From the NCBI RefSeq assembly GCF_004521985.1, contig NZ_SBHZ01000004.1, positions 289,963 to 353,962 of the forward strand: DNA of 64,000 nt, given 5' to 3'. The notes under the pieces were generated by a model, which saw only the letters and a list, made by a program, of their open reading frames with translations, had not been told where the DNA came from and did no database searches. This DNA is from Ectopseudomonas khazarica. Its GTDB lineage: Bacteria; Pseudomonadota; Gammaproteobacteria; Pseudomonadales; Pseudomonadaceae. Shown piece after piece: positions 46,886 to 63,978 of this stretch; positions within the stretch are counted from its first letter, which is position 1; each line of letters starts with the position of its first letter. The position numbers and the translations under genes were made by a program.

Positions 46886-47611
46886 ATGCGCCTATCCCGC
46901 TTCTTCATCGACGCCCCGCTCTCCCTCGGCCAGCACGAGCTGCCCGAGGCCCAGGCGCACTACATCGGCCGGGTGCTGCGTCATGCCGTGGGCGATGCCG
47001 TGCAGCTGTTCGACGGCAGTGGCCGCGAGTACCTGGGCGAGCTGATCGAGGTGGGCAAGAAAAGCGTGCGCGTGGAGCTGCGCGAGGCGCTCGATGGCCT
47101 GGCCGAGTCCGCGCTGCGCATTCACCTCGGGCAAGGCCTGTCACGCGGCGAACGCATGGACTGGGCGATCCAGAAAGCCACCGAGATGGGCGCGACAGAA
47201 ATCACCCCCATCGTCTCGACGCGCTGCGAAGTGCGCCTGAAGGACGAACGAGCCGACAAGCGCATGGCCCACTGGCGCCAGGTGGCGATCAGCGCCTGCG
47301 AACAGTGCGGGCGCTCGGTGCTGCCGGTGATCCACCCACCACTGGAGCTGGCCGCCTGGCTGCAACAGACCGAAGCCGATCTGAAGCTGGTGCTGCACCC
47401 GGTCGCCGCACCGCTGCAGAGCCATGAGCGGCCAGACGATCTGGCCTTCCTGATCGGGCCGGAAGGCGGCCTGAGCGATGCGGAAGTGGAGCAGGCCATG
47501 CACGCCGGCTTCCACGCAGCACGCCTGGGACCGCGTGTTCTGCGCACGGAAACGGCGCCAGTGGTGGCTCTGAGCGTCGCCCAGCAGCTGTGGGGCGACC
47601 TCCAGGCGTAA
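46886..47611 (+). CDS. rsmE: 16S rRNA (uracil-1498-N3)-methyltransferase
   Basis: 241 residues. MRLSRFFIDAPL is the usual start. RIHLGQGLSRGERMDWAIQKATEMGATEITPIVSTRCEV is the family signature, and FLIGPEGGLSDAEVE plus RLGPRVLRTETAPVVAL form the knotted SPOUT-type SAM site. Follows bioA by 85 bases, an order also seen in other Pseudomonas. Confidence 0.95.
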   Translation: MRLSRFFIDAPLSLGQHELPEAQAHYIGRVLRHAVGDAVQLFDGSGREYLGELIEVGKKSVRVELREALDGLAESALRIHLGQGLSRGERMDWAIQKATEMGATEITPIVSTRCEVRLKDERADKRMAHWRQVAISACEQCGRSVLPVIHPPLELAAWLQQTEADLKLVLHPVAAPLQSHERPDDLAFLIGPEGGLSDAEVEQAMHAGFHAARLGPRVLRTETAPVVALSVAQQLWGDLQA

Positions 47612-47819
47612 AATGTCGCCTTGGCGTAACAAAATGTGACCTCAAGAGATTGCAAGCCGAGCAGTCTTTGTCATGCTCTGCGCGCCGCGTGCGCGACCTG
47701 CTTTACCAGCGACCTGCGCCCGGCCGAGGCCGGCGCCCCGCTGCGTCGTTCCTCTTCCAATAACAAATCAACGGGCTTCGGCCCCGCCCAAAAGGCGGCC
47801 GCATGCCCAGGAGCATTGC
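47612..47819 (+). other. Leader region of the alanine/glycine symporter gene
   Basis: 208 bases with no gene. Contains short GC-rich inverted repeats (GCCGAGGCCGGC near 47725, GGCC...GGCC near 47780) and a good AGGAG ribosome site for the symporter. A direct reading of promoter boxes is not convincing. Confidence 0.3.
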
Positions 47820-49310
47820 ATGAACGAACTGGTCTCGACCCTCAACGGTCTGGTCTGGAGCCCGGCGCTGATCTATCTATGTCTCGGCGTTGGTCTCTAC
47901 TTCTCCCTTCGCGGCCGCTTCCTCCAGGTCCGCCACTTCAAAGAAATGATCCGCCTGATGTTCACCGGCAAGACCGATGAGCACGGCATCTCCTCCTTCC
48001 AGGCCCTGACCATGACCCTCGCCGGTCGCGTCGGTACCGGTAACATCGCCGGTGTGGCCACCGCCATCACCTTCGGCGGCCCGGGTGCGATCTTCTGGAT
48101 GTGGATGGTTGCCTTCCTCGGCGCCAGCTCGGCGTTCGTCGAGTCCACCCTCGGCCAGGTGTACAAGGAAAAGCTCAACGGTGAATACCGTGGTGGCCCG
48201 GCCTTCTACATCGAGAAGGGCCTGGGTCTGAAGTGGTACGCCTGGCTGTTCGCCGTGGTCACCGTGTTCGCCTGCGGCCTGCTGCTGCCGGGCGTACAGG
48301 CCAACTCCATCGCCTCCAGCGCGCAAACCGCATTCGGCATCGACCCGAACGTGACCGCTGCCCTGCTCGCCGTCCTGATCGGCCTGATCATCTTCGGTGG
48401 CGTCAAGCGTATCGCCCACTTCACCCAGGTGGTGGTGCCGTTCATGGCGCTGGGCTACATCCTGGTCGCCCTGGTGATCATCCTGCTGAACATCGAAAAG
48501 CTGCCGGAAGTGATCGCTCTGATCTTCCGTAGCGCCTTCGGCCTCGAAGCCGGTTTCGGTGCCATCATCGGCATGGCTATCCAGTGGGGCGTGAAGCGCG
48601 GCGTCTACTCCAACGAAGCAGGTCAGGGCACCGGCCCGCACGCCTCCTCCGCGGCAGCCGTCAGCCACCCGGCCAAGCAGGGCCTGGTACAGGGCTTCTC
48701 GGTCTACATCGACACCCTGTTCGTCTGCTCGGCGACTGCCTTCATGCTGCTGATCACCGGTCAGTACAACGTACAGGCTCCCGATGGCAGCGCGCTGTTC
48801 ACCGGTATCGCTGGCGTCGCCGCCGGCCCGGGCTACGTGCAGACCGCGATGGAGAACATGATGCCCGGCTTCGGTAACGCCTTCGTTGCCATCGCCCTGT
48901 TCTTCTTCGCCTTCACCACCATCCTGGCCTACTACTACATCGCCGAAACCAACATTGCCTACATCAACCGCAAGGTGAAGCGCCCGATCCTCACCCTGCT
49001 GCTGAAGTTCGGCATCATCGCGGCCACCGTATACGGCACCGTGCGCAGCGCCACCGTTGCCTGGGACCTGGGTGACCTCGGCGTGGGCCTGATGGCCTGG
49101 CTGAACATCATCGCCATCGTGCTCATGCACAAGATTGCCTACAAGTGCCTGAAGGACTACGAGCAACAGCAGGACGAAGGCAAGGACCCGGTGTTCCACC
49201 CGGAAAAACTCGGCATCAAGAACGCCGACTACTGGGGTAGCCACACCTCGGAAGACAATCTGCAAGAAGAAAAGAAAGCCGAAGCTGCAGAGGCTAACGC
49301 GCAGCGCTGA
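47820..49310 (+). CDS. Alanine/glycine:cation symporter (AGCS family)
   Basis: 496 residues, about 11 membrane segments. SSFQALTMTLAGRVGTGNIAGVATAITFGGPGAIFWMW is the AGCS signature (substrate and Na-binding loop). GAIIGMAIQWGVKRGVYSNEAGQGTGPHASSAAAVSHPAKQGLVQGFSVYIDTLFVC is the second conserved block. Takes up alanine or glycine with sodium or protons. The C-terminal ~50 residues are hydrophilic and charged. AGGAG precedes the ATG. Codons such as GGT, CTG and TCC are used often, suggesting good expression. Ends at a strong terminator and converges with chpC. Confidence 0.94.
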   Translation: MNELVSTLNGLVWSPALIYLCLGVGLYFSLRGRFLQVRHFKEMIRLMFTGKTDEHGISSFQALTMTLAGRVGTGNIAGVATAITFGGPGAIFWMWMVAFLGASSAFVESTLGQVYKEKLNGEYRGGPAFYIEKGLGLKWYAWLFAVVTVFACGLLLPGVQANSIASSAQTAFGIDPNVTAALLAVLIGLIIFGGVKRIAHFTQVVVPFMALGYILVALVIILLNIEKLPEVIALIFRSAFGLEAGFGAIIGMAIQWGVKRGVYSNEAGQGTGPHASSAAAVSHPAKQGLVQGFSVYIDTLFVCSATAFMLLITGQYNVQAPDGSALFTGIAGVAAGPGYVQTAMENMMPGFGNAFVAIALFFFAFTTILAYYYIAETNIAYINRKVKRPILTLLLKFGIIAATVYGTVRSATVAWDLGDLGVGLMAWLNIIAIVLMHKIAYKCLKDYEQQQDEGKDPVFHPEKLGIKNADYWGSHTSEDNLQEEKKAEAAEANAQR

Positions 49311-49330
49311 TTGCGCTCGCTAACGGCATA

Positions 49331-49362
49331 AAAAAGCCCCGGCCATGTGCCGGGGCTTTTTC
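49331..49362 (+). terminator. Rho-independent terminator after the symporter gene (bidirectional)
   Basis: Stem GCCCCGGC (49336-49343) / GCCGGGGC (49349-49356) with a 5-base loop, flanked by five A and five T, so it can work for both the symporter and the convergent chp cluster. Confidence 0.93.
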
Positions 49363-49392
49363 GTTGGGGCCTGCTGCGCCCTGCGGCGCGAC

Positions 49393-49863
49393 TCAGATCA
49401 GGCCGGCATCGTCCAGCATCTGCTCCAGGGCCACCAGATCAGGAATCCGCACCACCTCATCGGCAATGCGTGCGGCGCCCAGCTCGAGCGGCGCCAGCTC
49501 GACATCGGCCGCAGACAGGTCGCTGCCGACCTTCAGCGAGCGGGGAATGCCCTGCACCAGCAAGGCGATGAACTTGACCTTGGGGCGACCGCCCAGTGCG
49601 TTGATCACCGCGACCCGTGCCCCGCTGGCGACCTGCGCCTGGCCACCACTGGCGGCCTCGAAGGAGAACAGCGGCAGGCTCAGGTCACGCCAGGCGATCT
49701 GGCCGAGAAACCACGCCGGCGCACCTTCGCTCACCTGGGGCGCGCGATAGGGAATCAGCTCGGCGACCGCCACGTTGGGCAGCAGCAGGGTGCGGTCGGC
49801 CAGCGGCACCAGCAACCCGGTGAGGTTGGCTGCACTGTTCTGGGTGGCGACGGCTTGACTCAT
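49393..49863 (-). CDS. chpC: ChpC, CheW-like adaptor of the Pil-Chp system
   Basis: 156 residues, a single CheW domain (LTGLLVPLADRTLLLPNVAVAELIPYR ... PAWFLGQIAWRDLSLPLFSFEAASGG). It would couple a chemoreceptor to the ChpA kinase, alongside PilI. It lies 30 bases after chpB and is the last gene of the cluster here. In P. aeruginosa chpD and chpE follow, but in this window the next gene is a convergent symporter. Confidence 0.9.
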   Translation of the reverse strand: MSQAVATQNSAANLTGLLVPLADRTLLLPNVAVAELIPYRAPQVSEGAPAWFLGQIAWRDLSLPLFSFEAASGGQAQVASGARVAVINALGGRPKVKFIALLVQGIPRSLKVGSDLSAADVELAPLELGAARIADEVVRIPDLVALEQMLDDAGLI

Positions 49864-49893
49864 GAAAACGTCCTATACGGGGGCAAACCCCGA

Positions 49894-50909
49894 TCAACTG
49901 CAATGTTCGGCAAGGTGATTGACCAGGGCCACGGCCAGCTCGCGCGGGTCGGCGCTGAAGCTGCTGTAGCCACCTTCGCGCAGGCTGTCGGGCATGCTCG
50001 GGCAGGCGCAGCTGTCGCCGCGCTGGGTCCAGATCACCCCGCCCTGGCGTTTGACGTACGCGGCGGCGGCACTGCCGTCGCTGCCCATGCCACTGAAGAC
50101 GATGACGCCACACTGGGCGCCGAACTGTTGCGCCAGATTGAGCATCATCTGGTCGATGGAGGGGCTGTAGGGCTCCGGCCAACCGCGCTCGGCGATCTGC
50201 ATGGCGCCCTGATCGTCGAAACCCAACTCGCTGGCGATCGGCACCACCACCACTTCGCCACAGCGCACCGGGTCGCCCTGGCGTGCCGGATTGACGTGCC
50301 ACTGGCTGTGCCGCCCGACGGCCTGCGGCAATGCCGCTTCGAAGCTGGCGTCGATGTGCTGGGCGTAGATGAAGCCGATGGGCAGGCCACCCGGCAGTGC
50401 ATCGAGAAAGGCTTTCACCGCCGCCGGACCGCCCAGCGAGGCCGCCAGCAACCAGACCTGACGCGCCGGTTCGCCAGCCTTCAGCGGCGTATCGGCCAGC
50501 GCCTGCGGCAGCTCGAGGCGGGTCGGCCGCTGCGCTTCGTCCAGCAGGGCCTGCAGGCTGGGGCCAACGGCCTGGGCCGGGTCCCCGACCAGACGCTTGA
50601 GCTTGCCGAACAGGCTGCGCTCCCAGCGCGGATAGTTTTCGGACTGCCGTTCAGGGGCATGCCCCTCGCCGAACAACACCGGCGCGCTGGCGCGCTCCAG
50701 CAGGCTGTCGACCAGCGGCGAATCGTCCGACTGGGCCAGGTCCACCAGCCACAGGTCGGTCTCGCAAGCGGCCAGGGCATCCTCGTCGAGACGCGCCGGA
50801 TCGCTGTTGAGCACCACCTGGTAACCACCACCTGCCAGCGCCTGCTGCAGCACATGGCGCTGCAGCGAGGTGTCGGCGATGACCGCAATGCGCGCGAGGG
50901 ATTTCTCTG

Positions 50910-50913
<4 letters not shown>
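49894..50913 (-). CDS. chpB: ChpB, CheB-type methylesterase
   Basis: 339 residues. C-terminal CheB catalytic domain with Ser159 (LLAASLGGPAA), His186 (YAQHIDASFE) and Asp279 (FSGMGSDGS). The N-terminal ~110 residues are receiver-like (IAVIADTSLQRHVLQQALAGGGYQVVLNSD ... DLWLVDLAQ) but poorly conserved. Removes methyl groups from PilJ, opposing PilK. Its ATG overlaps the chpA stop (ATGA), so translation is coupled. Confidence 0.93.
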
Positions 50914-58223
<7,310 letters not shown>

Positions 58224-58248
58224 AGCCACTCCACTCATAAACTTGGCC

Positions 58249-59127
58249 TTATCCCTTGCGGGTAAACGCCAGAACTCGCTCGTCGGCCACCGGCACCAGG
58301 TGCGGGTGCTGCCAACCGGCTACTTCGCCCACACCTACGACCAGCAGGCCACCCGGCGCCAGGCTTTCAGCCAGGCGGTTGAGGATGTCGCGGCGACGCC
58401 AGCGGCGGAAATAGATCAGCAAGTTCTGACAAAAAATCACATCCATGCCGGACATTGGCGCCTTGGCCAGTTCCAGCACATTGAGCCTGGCGCAACACAC
58501 GCGAGCTGCCAGGCTCGGTACTACCTTGAAACGTCCGTCTGCCTGCGCGAGAAAGTAGCGTTCACGCAGTTCATCACCCACCTGTTCCAGGCGCCGCGCC
58601 GAGTAACTGGCTTCACGCGCCCGGCTCAACGCACCCTGACTGATATCGGTACCGGTGACCGCGAAATGCTCCGGCAACTCACTGCCCTGCAAGGTCTCGG
58701 CGGCCTGGATGGCCAGCGAATAGGGCTCCTCACCACTGGAGCAACCCACGCTCCACAACTCCCAGGGCTTGCTCAGCCCGGCGGCCAGGCGCTCCTGCAG
58801 ATACTGCGCGAGCACCTCGAACGACGGCTGATGGCGAAAGAAGCGGGTTTCCTGCACGGTCAGACGATCCAGCAGGGTCGACCACTCCACCGCGCCACGG
58901 GGGCCATCGGTGACCTGTCGGTAGTAACTGGCGTAGTCCGTGACGCCCAACTCGCGCATCCGCGCACTCAGGTTGGTCTGCAGAAAGGCACGTCGCTGTT
59001 CGCTGATCACCACACCGGTACGCGCTTCGAGCAGCGTCTGCCAGTCGTGGAAATCGGCTTGCGACATGTCGGTCACTGGGCGCAATGCCCATACGCCCGC
59101 TGACTGCATACCTTCGCCCTGGGTCAT
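58249..59127 (-). CDS. pilK: PilK, CheR-type methyltransferase
   Basis: 292 residues. CheR N-domain (DWQTLLEARTGVVISEQRRAFLQTNLSARMRELG) and SAM-binding domain with WSVGCSSGEEPYSLAIQAAETL and MDVIFCQNLLIYF. TVQETRFFRHQPSFEVL is the conserved segment before the SAM site. It methylates the PilJ receptor. Placed between pilJ and chpA as in other Pseudomonas. Confidence 0.94.
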   Translation of the reverse strand: MTQGEGMQSAGVWALRPVTDMSQADFHDWQTLLEARTGVVISEQRRAFLQTNLSARMRELGVTDYASYYRQVTDGPRGAVEWSTLLDRLTVQETRFFRHQPSFEVLAQYLQERLAAGLSKPWELWSVGCSSGEEPYSLAIQAAETLQGSELPEHFAVTGTDISQGALSRAREASYSARRLEQVGDELRERYFLAQADGRFKVVPSLAARVCCARLNVLELAKAPMSGMDVIFCQNLLIYFRRWRRRDILNRLAESLAPGGLLVVGVGEVAGWQHPHLVPVADERVLAFTRKG

Positions 59128-59169
59128 GGCTATGTCGCGGAGGCTGCAGCCAGCCTCCGCACTCCTTTA

Positions 59170-61206
59170 TCAGGCGTCCGGGAGGGTGAAGCCAGACACC
59201 GACTTGCGCATCTCACTGGCCATCTTGGCCAGGTTACCAATGCTCTTCGCGGTGGCGGTGGTACCCGAGGACGTCTGCGAGGTGATTTCCTGAATCACGT
59301 TCATGGTGTTGGAGATGTGACCAGCCGACGAGGCCTGCTGACGGGCAGCGTTGGAGATGTTCTGGATGAGGGCCGCGAGGGTCTTCGATACCTTCTCGAT
59401 CTCTTCCAGTGCCACACCGGCATCCTGCGCCAGGCGAGCACCGCGCACCACTTCGGAGGTCGTCTGCTCCATGGAGATAACGGCTTCGTTGGTGTCGGTC
59501 TGAATGGTTTTCACCAGCGCTTCGATCTGCTTGGTCGCCGCAGAGGAACGTTCTGCAAGGCGCTGTACCTCGTCCGCTACCACCGCGAAGCCTCGGCCTG
59601 CGTCACCGGCCATAGAGGCCTGGATCGCGGCGTTCAGTGCGAGGATGTTGGTCTGGTCGGCAATGTCGTTAATCAGGCTAACGATGTCACCGATCTCCTG
59701 GGACGATTCACCGAGGCGCTTGATCCGCTTCGAGGTGTCCTGGATCTGCTCACGGATGTTATCCATGCCGGTGATGGTGTTGTGTACGACCTCGTTACCC
59801 TTGTTGGCGATGGCTACCGAACGTTCCGCTACCGCGGACGATTCGCTGGCGTTCGCCGATACCTGGTCAATCGACACGGCCATTTCGTTGATCGCCGCAG
59901 AAGCACCGGCGATTTCCTGGGCCTGGTGCTCGGAAGCCTCGGCCAGGTGCATCGCCGTGGCCTGGGTTTCCTGGGCAGCACCGGCTACCTGAACGGCGGT
60001 CAGGTTGATGGTCGCTACCAGGTCGCGCAGCTGGTCGATGGAGTAGTTGATGGAGTCAGCGATGGCACCGGTGAAGTCCTCGGTTACCGTCGCGGCCACT
60101 GTCAGGTCACCGTCGGCGAGGTCGGCGATCTCATCGAGCAGTCGCAGAATCGCCGCCTGGTTACGCTCGTTCTTCTCGGCGGTTTCAGCGAGACGGCGGT
60201 TGGTCTCACGCACCATCACCAGACCGATGAGGATGATCGCAGCCAGCGCCAGAGCACCCAGCACATAGCCGAACAGGGTGTTCATGGCACGACCGTCGGC
60301 CAGGTCTTCGAAGCCGCCGGCCAGATCGGATGCCTTGTCCAGCAGGGTCTGGGAAACGGTGAAGATGGAGTTCGCCGATTCACGCACCTGGAACAGTTCC
60401 GGCGAGGTTTCGAGAATCTCGTCCACCGAACCGGATACGAATTCGAACAGCTCGGAAATTTCCGCCAGACGCTCGAGAGCCTCCTCGTCGGTCACCTGGG
60501 TGATTTCCATCGCCGCGTTGCCTTCCAGCATCGCAGCCAGTACGCGGCCGAACAGGCTGGCGTCGCGGCCGAACATGTCAGCGGCCTGTACCGAGTCTTC
60601 GTCACCCGCCAGTACCTTGTTCACCGAACCCAGGATACGTTCTGCCAGCAGCGACTGACGCTGGGCCACGGAAACCTGCGCGGCCGGCGCACCACTTTCC
60701 AGCAGGATGTCGACCACTTCCTCGTACTCGACCTGCAGCTGCGGAATGGTTTCCGCCAGGGTGGCGGCTACCTGGTGCAGCGACAGTACGGTCTGCTCAC
60801 TGGCGAGAATGGCGTCGGTGTTCTGCCGCAGGCTGTCCCAGTCCTGCTGCACCGTGGCCATCTGCGGCTGTACGGCCTCGGGCGCCGGCGGCAGACCGCT
60901 GGCGGCGTCGCCGTCGGTCAGGTAGCCCCAGCGCTGCTGGAAGTCGTTGCGCGCATCGCGCAACAGGCCGAAGGCCTCGGCAGTACCTGCCGCCGCCTCC
61001 GTGGCGTTCTTGGCGATACGCTGGGAGAGTACGCGCAGCTCACCGGAGTGGCCGATGTACTCGGTATCGTAGTTGGATTGGGTGTTGATGTAGGCGAAGT
61101 TCGCGAACAACAGCACGATGGAGACGATGAGCACGACGAACAGCGCCGCGATCAGCGTGCTGCTGCGTGCTCCGACCAACAAATTGCCTGTATTGAGTTT
61201 TTTCAT
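59170..61206 (-). CDS. pilJ: PilJ, chemoreceptor of the Pil-Chp system
   Basis: 678 residues. [35 protein letters not shown] is the first membrane segment. The periplasmic region (about 40-315) holds two PilJ sensor domains ([47 protein letters not shown]). A second membrane segment lies near 320-345 ([19 protein letters not shown]), then HAMP and the signalling hairpin [35 protein letters not shown]. It senses surface contact or type IV pilus state and feeds ChpA. Start 61206 gives the standard N-terminus. Confidence 0.97.
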   Translation of the reverse strand: MKKLNTGNLLVGARSSTLIAALFVVLIVSIVLLFANFAYINTQSNYDTEYIGHSGELRVLSQRIAKNATEAAAGTAEAFGLLRDARNDFQQRWGYLTDGDAASGLPPAPEAVQPQMATVQQDWDSLRQNTDAILASEQTVLSLHQVAATLAETIPQLQVEYEEVVDILLESGAPAAQVSVAQRQSLLAERILGSVNKVLAGDEDSVQAADMFGRDASLFGRVLAAMLEGNAAMEITQVTDEEALERLAEISELFEFVSGSVDEILETSPELFQVRESANSIFTVSQTLLDKASDLAGGFEDLADGRAMNTLFGYVLGALALAAIILIGLVMVRETNRRLAETAEKNERNQAAILRLLDEIADLADGDLTVAATVTEDFTGAIADSINYSIDQLRDLVATINLTAVQVAGAAQETQATAMHLAEASEHQAQEIAGASAAINEMAVSIDQVSANASESSAVAERSVAIANKGNEVVHNTITGMDNIREQIQDTSKRIKRLGESSQEIGDIVSLINDIADQTNILALNAAIQASMAGDAGRGFAVVADEVQRLAERSSAATKQIEALVKTIQTDTNEAVISMEQTTSEVVRGARLAQDAGVALEEIEKVSKTLAALIQNISNAARQQASSAGHISNTMNVIQEITSQTSSGTTATAKSIGNLAKMASEMRKSVSGFTLPDA

Positions 61207-61290
61207 TATCTGGCCCCCGCCTGGACCGACCGCACTACGGTTCCCATGTAACGCCAAAGGGCCGGAAGAACCGACCCAACCGAATTTCTG

Positions 61291-61827
61291 TTAGTAGGCA
61301 ACATCGAGAAACCCCTGATCGGCCGCCAACGCATGCGGGCTGAATACCAACCAGGGCTGTTCTCGCTGAAAGACTCCGTGAATGAACGGTGCAATGCTCG
61401 CCTCGAGAGGCGGCAGCTGTTCTGAAAACGCATCCACGGGAAAATGTTGCATGCCGAAAACTTCGTCGACCGTCAGGCCGGCGAAGATCTCCTGGTGGTC
61501 GACCACCAGCACGCGTCGCAGCTTGCGCAGCGGCGACAGTTCGCTGCCGAAGAACCCGCACAGGTCCATCACCGGCAACAGGCGGCCACGCACGTTGGCC
61601 ACCCCTTTGACCCAGCCTTTCACACCCGGCAGCAGGGTGTAGCGTGGCTCGTGCAACACCTCACCCACCTCCCCCATCGGCGCGACGAAGAATCGCTCGC
61701 CCATGCGAAAGCCGATGCCGCTCCAGGTCTGCACCGCCGTCTGCTGCGACGGCAAGCCGGCCGCCAGGGCTCGGCAACGCTGGTCGATCTCGAGGAGAAT
61801 CTGGAATGGAGTCTGCACGTCCGCCAT
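61291..61827 (-). CDS. pilI: PilI, CheW-like adaptor
   Basis: 178 residues, CheW domain: GIGFRMGERFFVAPMGEVGEVLHEPRYTLLPGVKGWVKGVANVRGRLLPVMDLCGFFG, with the conserved VxGVxNxRGxLLPVxDL core. Links PilJ to ChpA. 84 bases separate it from pilJ and 44 from pilH. Confidence 0.95.
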   Translation of the reverse strand: MADVQTPFQILLEIDQRCRALAAGLPSQQTAVQTWSGIGFRMGERFFVAPMGEVGEVLHEPRYTLLPGVKGWVKGVANVRGRLLPVMDLCGFFGSELSPLRKLRRVLVVDHQEIFAGLTVDEVFGMQHFPVDAFSEQLPPLEASIAPFIHGVFQREQPWLVFSPHALAADQGFLDVAY

Positions 61828-61871
61828 GCCGGCCTTGGCCTTTTCTTATCTGCTTCGCGACCTGCCCGGCA

Positions 61872-62237
61872 TCAGCCGGCCAGTACCGCATTGAGGGTTT
61901 TCAGCAAGGTTTCTTCGTCAACCGGCTTGGTCAGGTAGTCCTTGGCGCCTTGGCGCTTACCCCAGACCTTGTCGGTTTCCTGATCCTTGGTGGTGACGAT
62001 GATCACCGGGATGTGGCTGGTTTCGGCGTCCTTGGTCAGCTGACGAGTCGCCTGGAAACCATTGAGCCCGGGCATGACGATGTCCATCAGCACCGCATCC
62101 GGTTTCTCCTGGCGAGCCAGGGCGACGCCATCGGCGCCGTTCTCCGCCTTCAACACCTGATGGCCATGCTTTTCCAGCATGGCCGTCAGCTTGTACATCT
62201 CGGTCGGTGAGTCATCAACAATCAGAATTCGAGCCAT
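61872..62237 (-). CDS. pilH: PilH, single-domain response regulator
   Basis: 121 residues, CheY-like. MARILIVDDSPTEMYKL has the acidic pair, D52 in VLMDIVMPGLNGFQATRQL is the phosphoacceptor, and DYLTKPVDEETL holds the Lys. In P. aeruginosa PilH acts opposite PilG in controlling extension and retraction of type IV pili. Start 62237 chosen, four codons inside the longest frame. Confidence 0.96.
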   Translation of the reverse strand: MARILIVDDSPTEMYKLTAMLEKHGHQVLKAENGADGVALARQEKPDAVLMDIVMPGLNGFQATRQLTKDAETSHIPVIIVTTKDQETDKVWGKRQGAKDYLTKPVDEETLLKTLNAVLAG

Positions 62238-62284
62238 GGTGTTTCCCAATACAGAAGAGGCGTACGGCCCTGCAGGCCGACACG

Positions 62285-62692
62285 TCAGGAGGCTTGTTCT
62301 ACCGGGGTGAAGTCCGGCACGTGGGCTTTGATCGCTCCGAGCAGCTCTTCTTTGCTGAAGGGCTTGGTCAGATATTGATCGGAACCGACGATCCGCCCCT
62401 TGGCCTTGTCGAACAGACCGTCCTTGGAGGACAGCATGATCACCGGGGTGGACTTGAAAGCACTGTTGTTCTTGATCAGGGCACAGGTCTGATACCCATC
62501 GAGACGCGGCATCATGATGTCGACAAAGATGATGCTCGGGTGAGTGTCGGCAATCTTGGCCAGGGCATCGAAGCCATCGACCGCGGTGATGACATCACAA
62601 CCCACTTTTTTCAGCAGAGTTTCCGCGGTGCGACGAATCGTCTTCGAATCGTCGATCACCATCACTTTCAAACCCTCGGAATGCTGTTCCAT
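62285..62692 (-). CDS. pilG: PilG, single-domain response regulator
   Basis: 135 residues, the P. aeruginosa length. MEQHSEGLKVMVIDDSKTIRRTAETLLKKVG, D58 in IIFVDIMMPRLDGYQTC, and QYLTKPFSKEELL with the Lys. It promotes pilus extension and cAMP signalling in P. aeruginosa. First gene of the pilGHIJK-chpABC cluster, divergent from gshB. Confidence 0.96.
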   Translation of the reverse strand: MEQHSEGLKVMVIDDSKTIRRTAETLLKKVGCDVITAVDGFDALAKIADTHPSIIFVDIMMPRLDGYQTCALIKNNSAFKSTPVIMLSSKDGLFDKAKGRIVGSDQYLTKPFSKEELLGAIKAHVPDFTPVEQAS

Positions 62693-62933
62693 GTTCGCCC
62701 TACCATCGCCTCGGTGAGTCGTTATATTCGCGTTATCAGTATGCCTGAGGCCCAGTCGCCGATTGGTCTTGCCCCAATCGTCGGGCCTTTTTAGCACACT
62801 CTCCACATGCAATCTATAAGGCCGCCAGGGCAGCACCGGCCCTTGACCAAGGCCCCGGCCGACGCCACCCTGACAGCCATTGTTCGGCACGGCCAACCCG
62901 GCCTTCACCCTTTATCTCGCGGAGATTTTCCCC
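62693..62933. promoter_or_regulatory. Divergent promoter region of pilG and gshB
   Basis: 241 bases, no gene. It holds an inverted repeat CGATTGG (62760-62766) / CCAATCG (62774-62780), followed on the plus strand by TCGGGCCTTTTT, a terminator-like or operator-like element. A TATAAG (62815-62820) may be the gshB -10 box. On the pilG side, AT-rich sequence near 62720-62745 is the likely promoter. Confidence 0.45.
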
Positions 62934-63890
62934 ATGAGCCTTCGTCTCGGGATCGTCATGGATCCGATTGCCAGCATCTCCTTCAAGAAGGACAGCTCGC
63001 TGGCCATGCTGCTGGCCGCTCAAGCACGCGGCTGGTCGCTGTTCTACATGGAACAGCAGGATCTCTACCAGGCCCAGGGCCAGGCCAGAGCCCGCTTGCG
63101 GCCGCTGGAAGTATTCAACGACCCGCAAAAGTGGTTCACCCTTGGTACGGAACAGGACATGCAGCTCGCCGAGCTGGACGTGATCCTGATGCGCAAGGAC
63201 CCGCCCTTCGACAATGAATTCGTCTACTCCACCTATCTGCTCGAGCAGGCCGAACGTGACGGCGTACTGGTGGTGAATCGACCTCAGAGCCTGCGCGACT
63301 GCAACGAAAAATTCTTCGCTACCCTGTTTCCCCAATACACACCGCCGACCCTGGTCAGTCGGCGCCCCGACATTCTGCGCGAGTTTGCGATACAGCACCG
63401 TGACATCATTCTCAAACCCCTGGATGGCATGGGCGGATCGCAGATATTTCGCCATCGCGAGGGCGATCCCAACCTCTCGGTGATTCTGGAAACCCTCACT
63501 CAGCATGGCCAACAGCAGATCATGGCGCAAGGTTATCTGCCGGCCATCAAGGAAGGCGACAAGCGCATCCTGATGATCGACGGCGAACCGGTGCCCTACT
63601 GCCTGGCGCGCATCCCCGCCGCCGGCGAGACCCGCGGCAACCTCGCGGCCGGTGGCCGGGGCGAGGCACGCCCGCTGACCGAGCGTGACCGCGAGATCGC
63701 CGCGGCAGTGGGCCCGAGCCTGCGCGACAGGGGGCTGATCTTCGTCGGACTCGACGTGATCGGCGAACACCTGACGGAAATCAACGTCACCAGCCCCACC
63801 TGCATCCGCGAGATCGATGCGGCCTTCGACACCCGCATCGGCGATCGCCTGATGGACTGCATCGCGAGCAAACGCGGCCTAAAAGCTTGA
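62934..63890 (+). CDS. gshB: Glutathione synthetase
   Basis: 318 residues, full length. ATP-grasp ligase joining gamma-glutamylcysteine and glycine. MSLRLGIVMDPIASISFKKDSSLAMLLAAQARGW is the conserved N-terminus. DIILKPLDGMGGSQIFR is the ATP loop, AGETRGNLAAGGRGEARPLTERD the glycine-rich segment, and EINVTSPTCIREID the metal and substrate site. Start 62934 has CGGAGA upstream. It supplies the thiol used by the two glutathione-transferase genes near 5-6 kb. Confidence 0.97.
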   Translation: MSLRLGIVMDPIASISFKKDSSLAMLLAAQARGWSLFYMEQQDLYQAQGQARARLRPLEVFNDPQKWFTLGTEQDMQLAELDVILMRKDPPFDNEFVYSTYLLEQAERDGVLVVNRPQSLRDCNEKFFATLFPQYTPPTLVSRRPDILREFAIQHRDIILKPLDGMGGSQIFRHREGDPNLSVILETLTQHGQQQIMAQGYLPAIKEGDKRILMIDGEPVPYCLARIPAAGETRGNLAAGGRGEARPLTERDREIAAAVGPSLRDRGLIFVGLDVIGEHLTEINVTSPTCIREIDAAFDTRIGDRLMDCIASKRGLKA

Positions 63891-63908
63891 CGCAGGTGGC
63901 AGCCTGGC

Positions 63909-63929
63909 GCCTGCAACTTGCAGGCGCAC
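63909..63929. repeat. Perfect inverted repeat after gshB
   Basis: GCGCCTGCAA-C-TTGCAGGCGC, 10-bp arms around one base, about 20 bases after the gshB stop. No T tract. It may end the transcript or be a REP-like unit built from TGCAAG words like the ahcY-metF element. Confidence 0.5.
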
Positions 63930-63978
63930 ACCCCGACCCGGCAGACTGCGCGACATTCGAAAGCAGACCCGAAACGCG

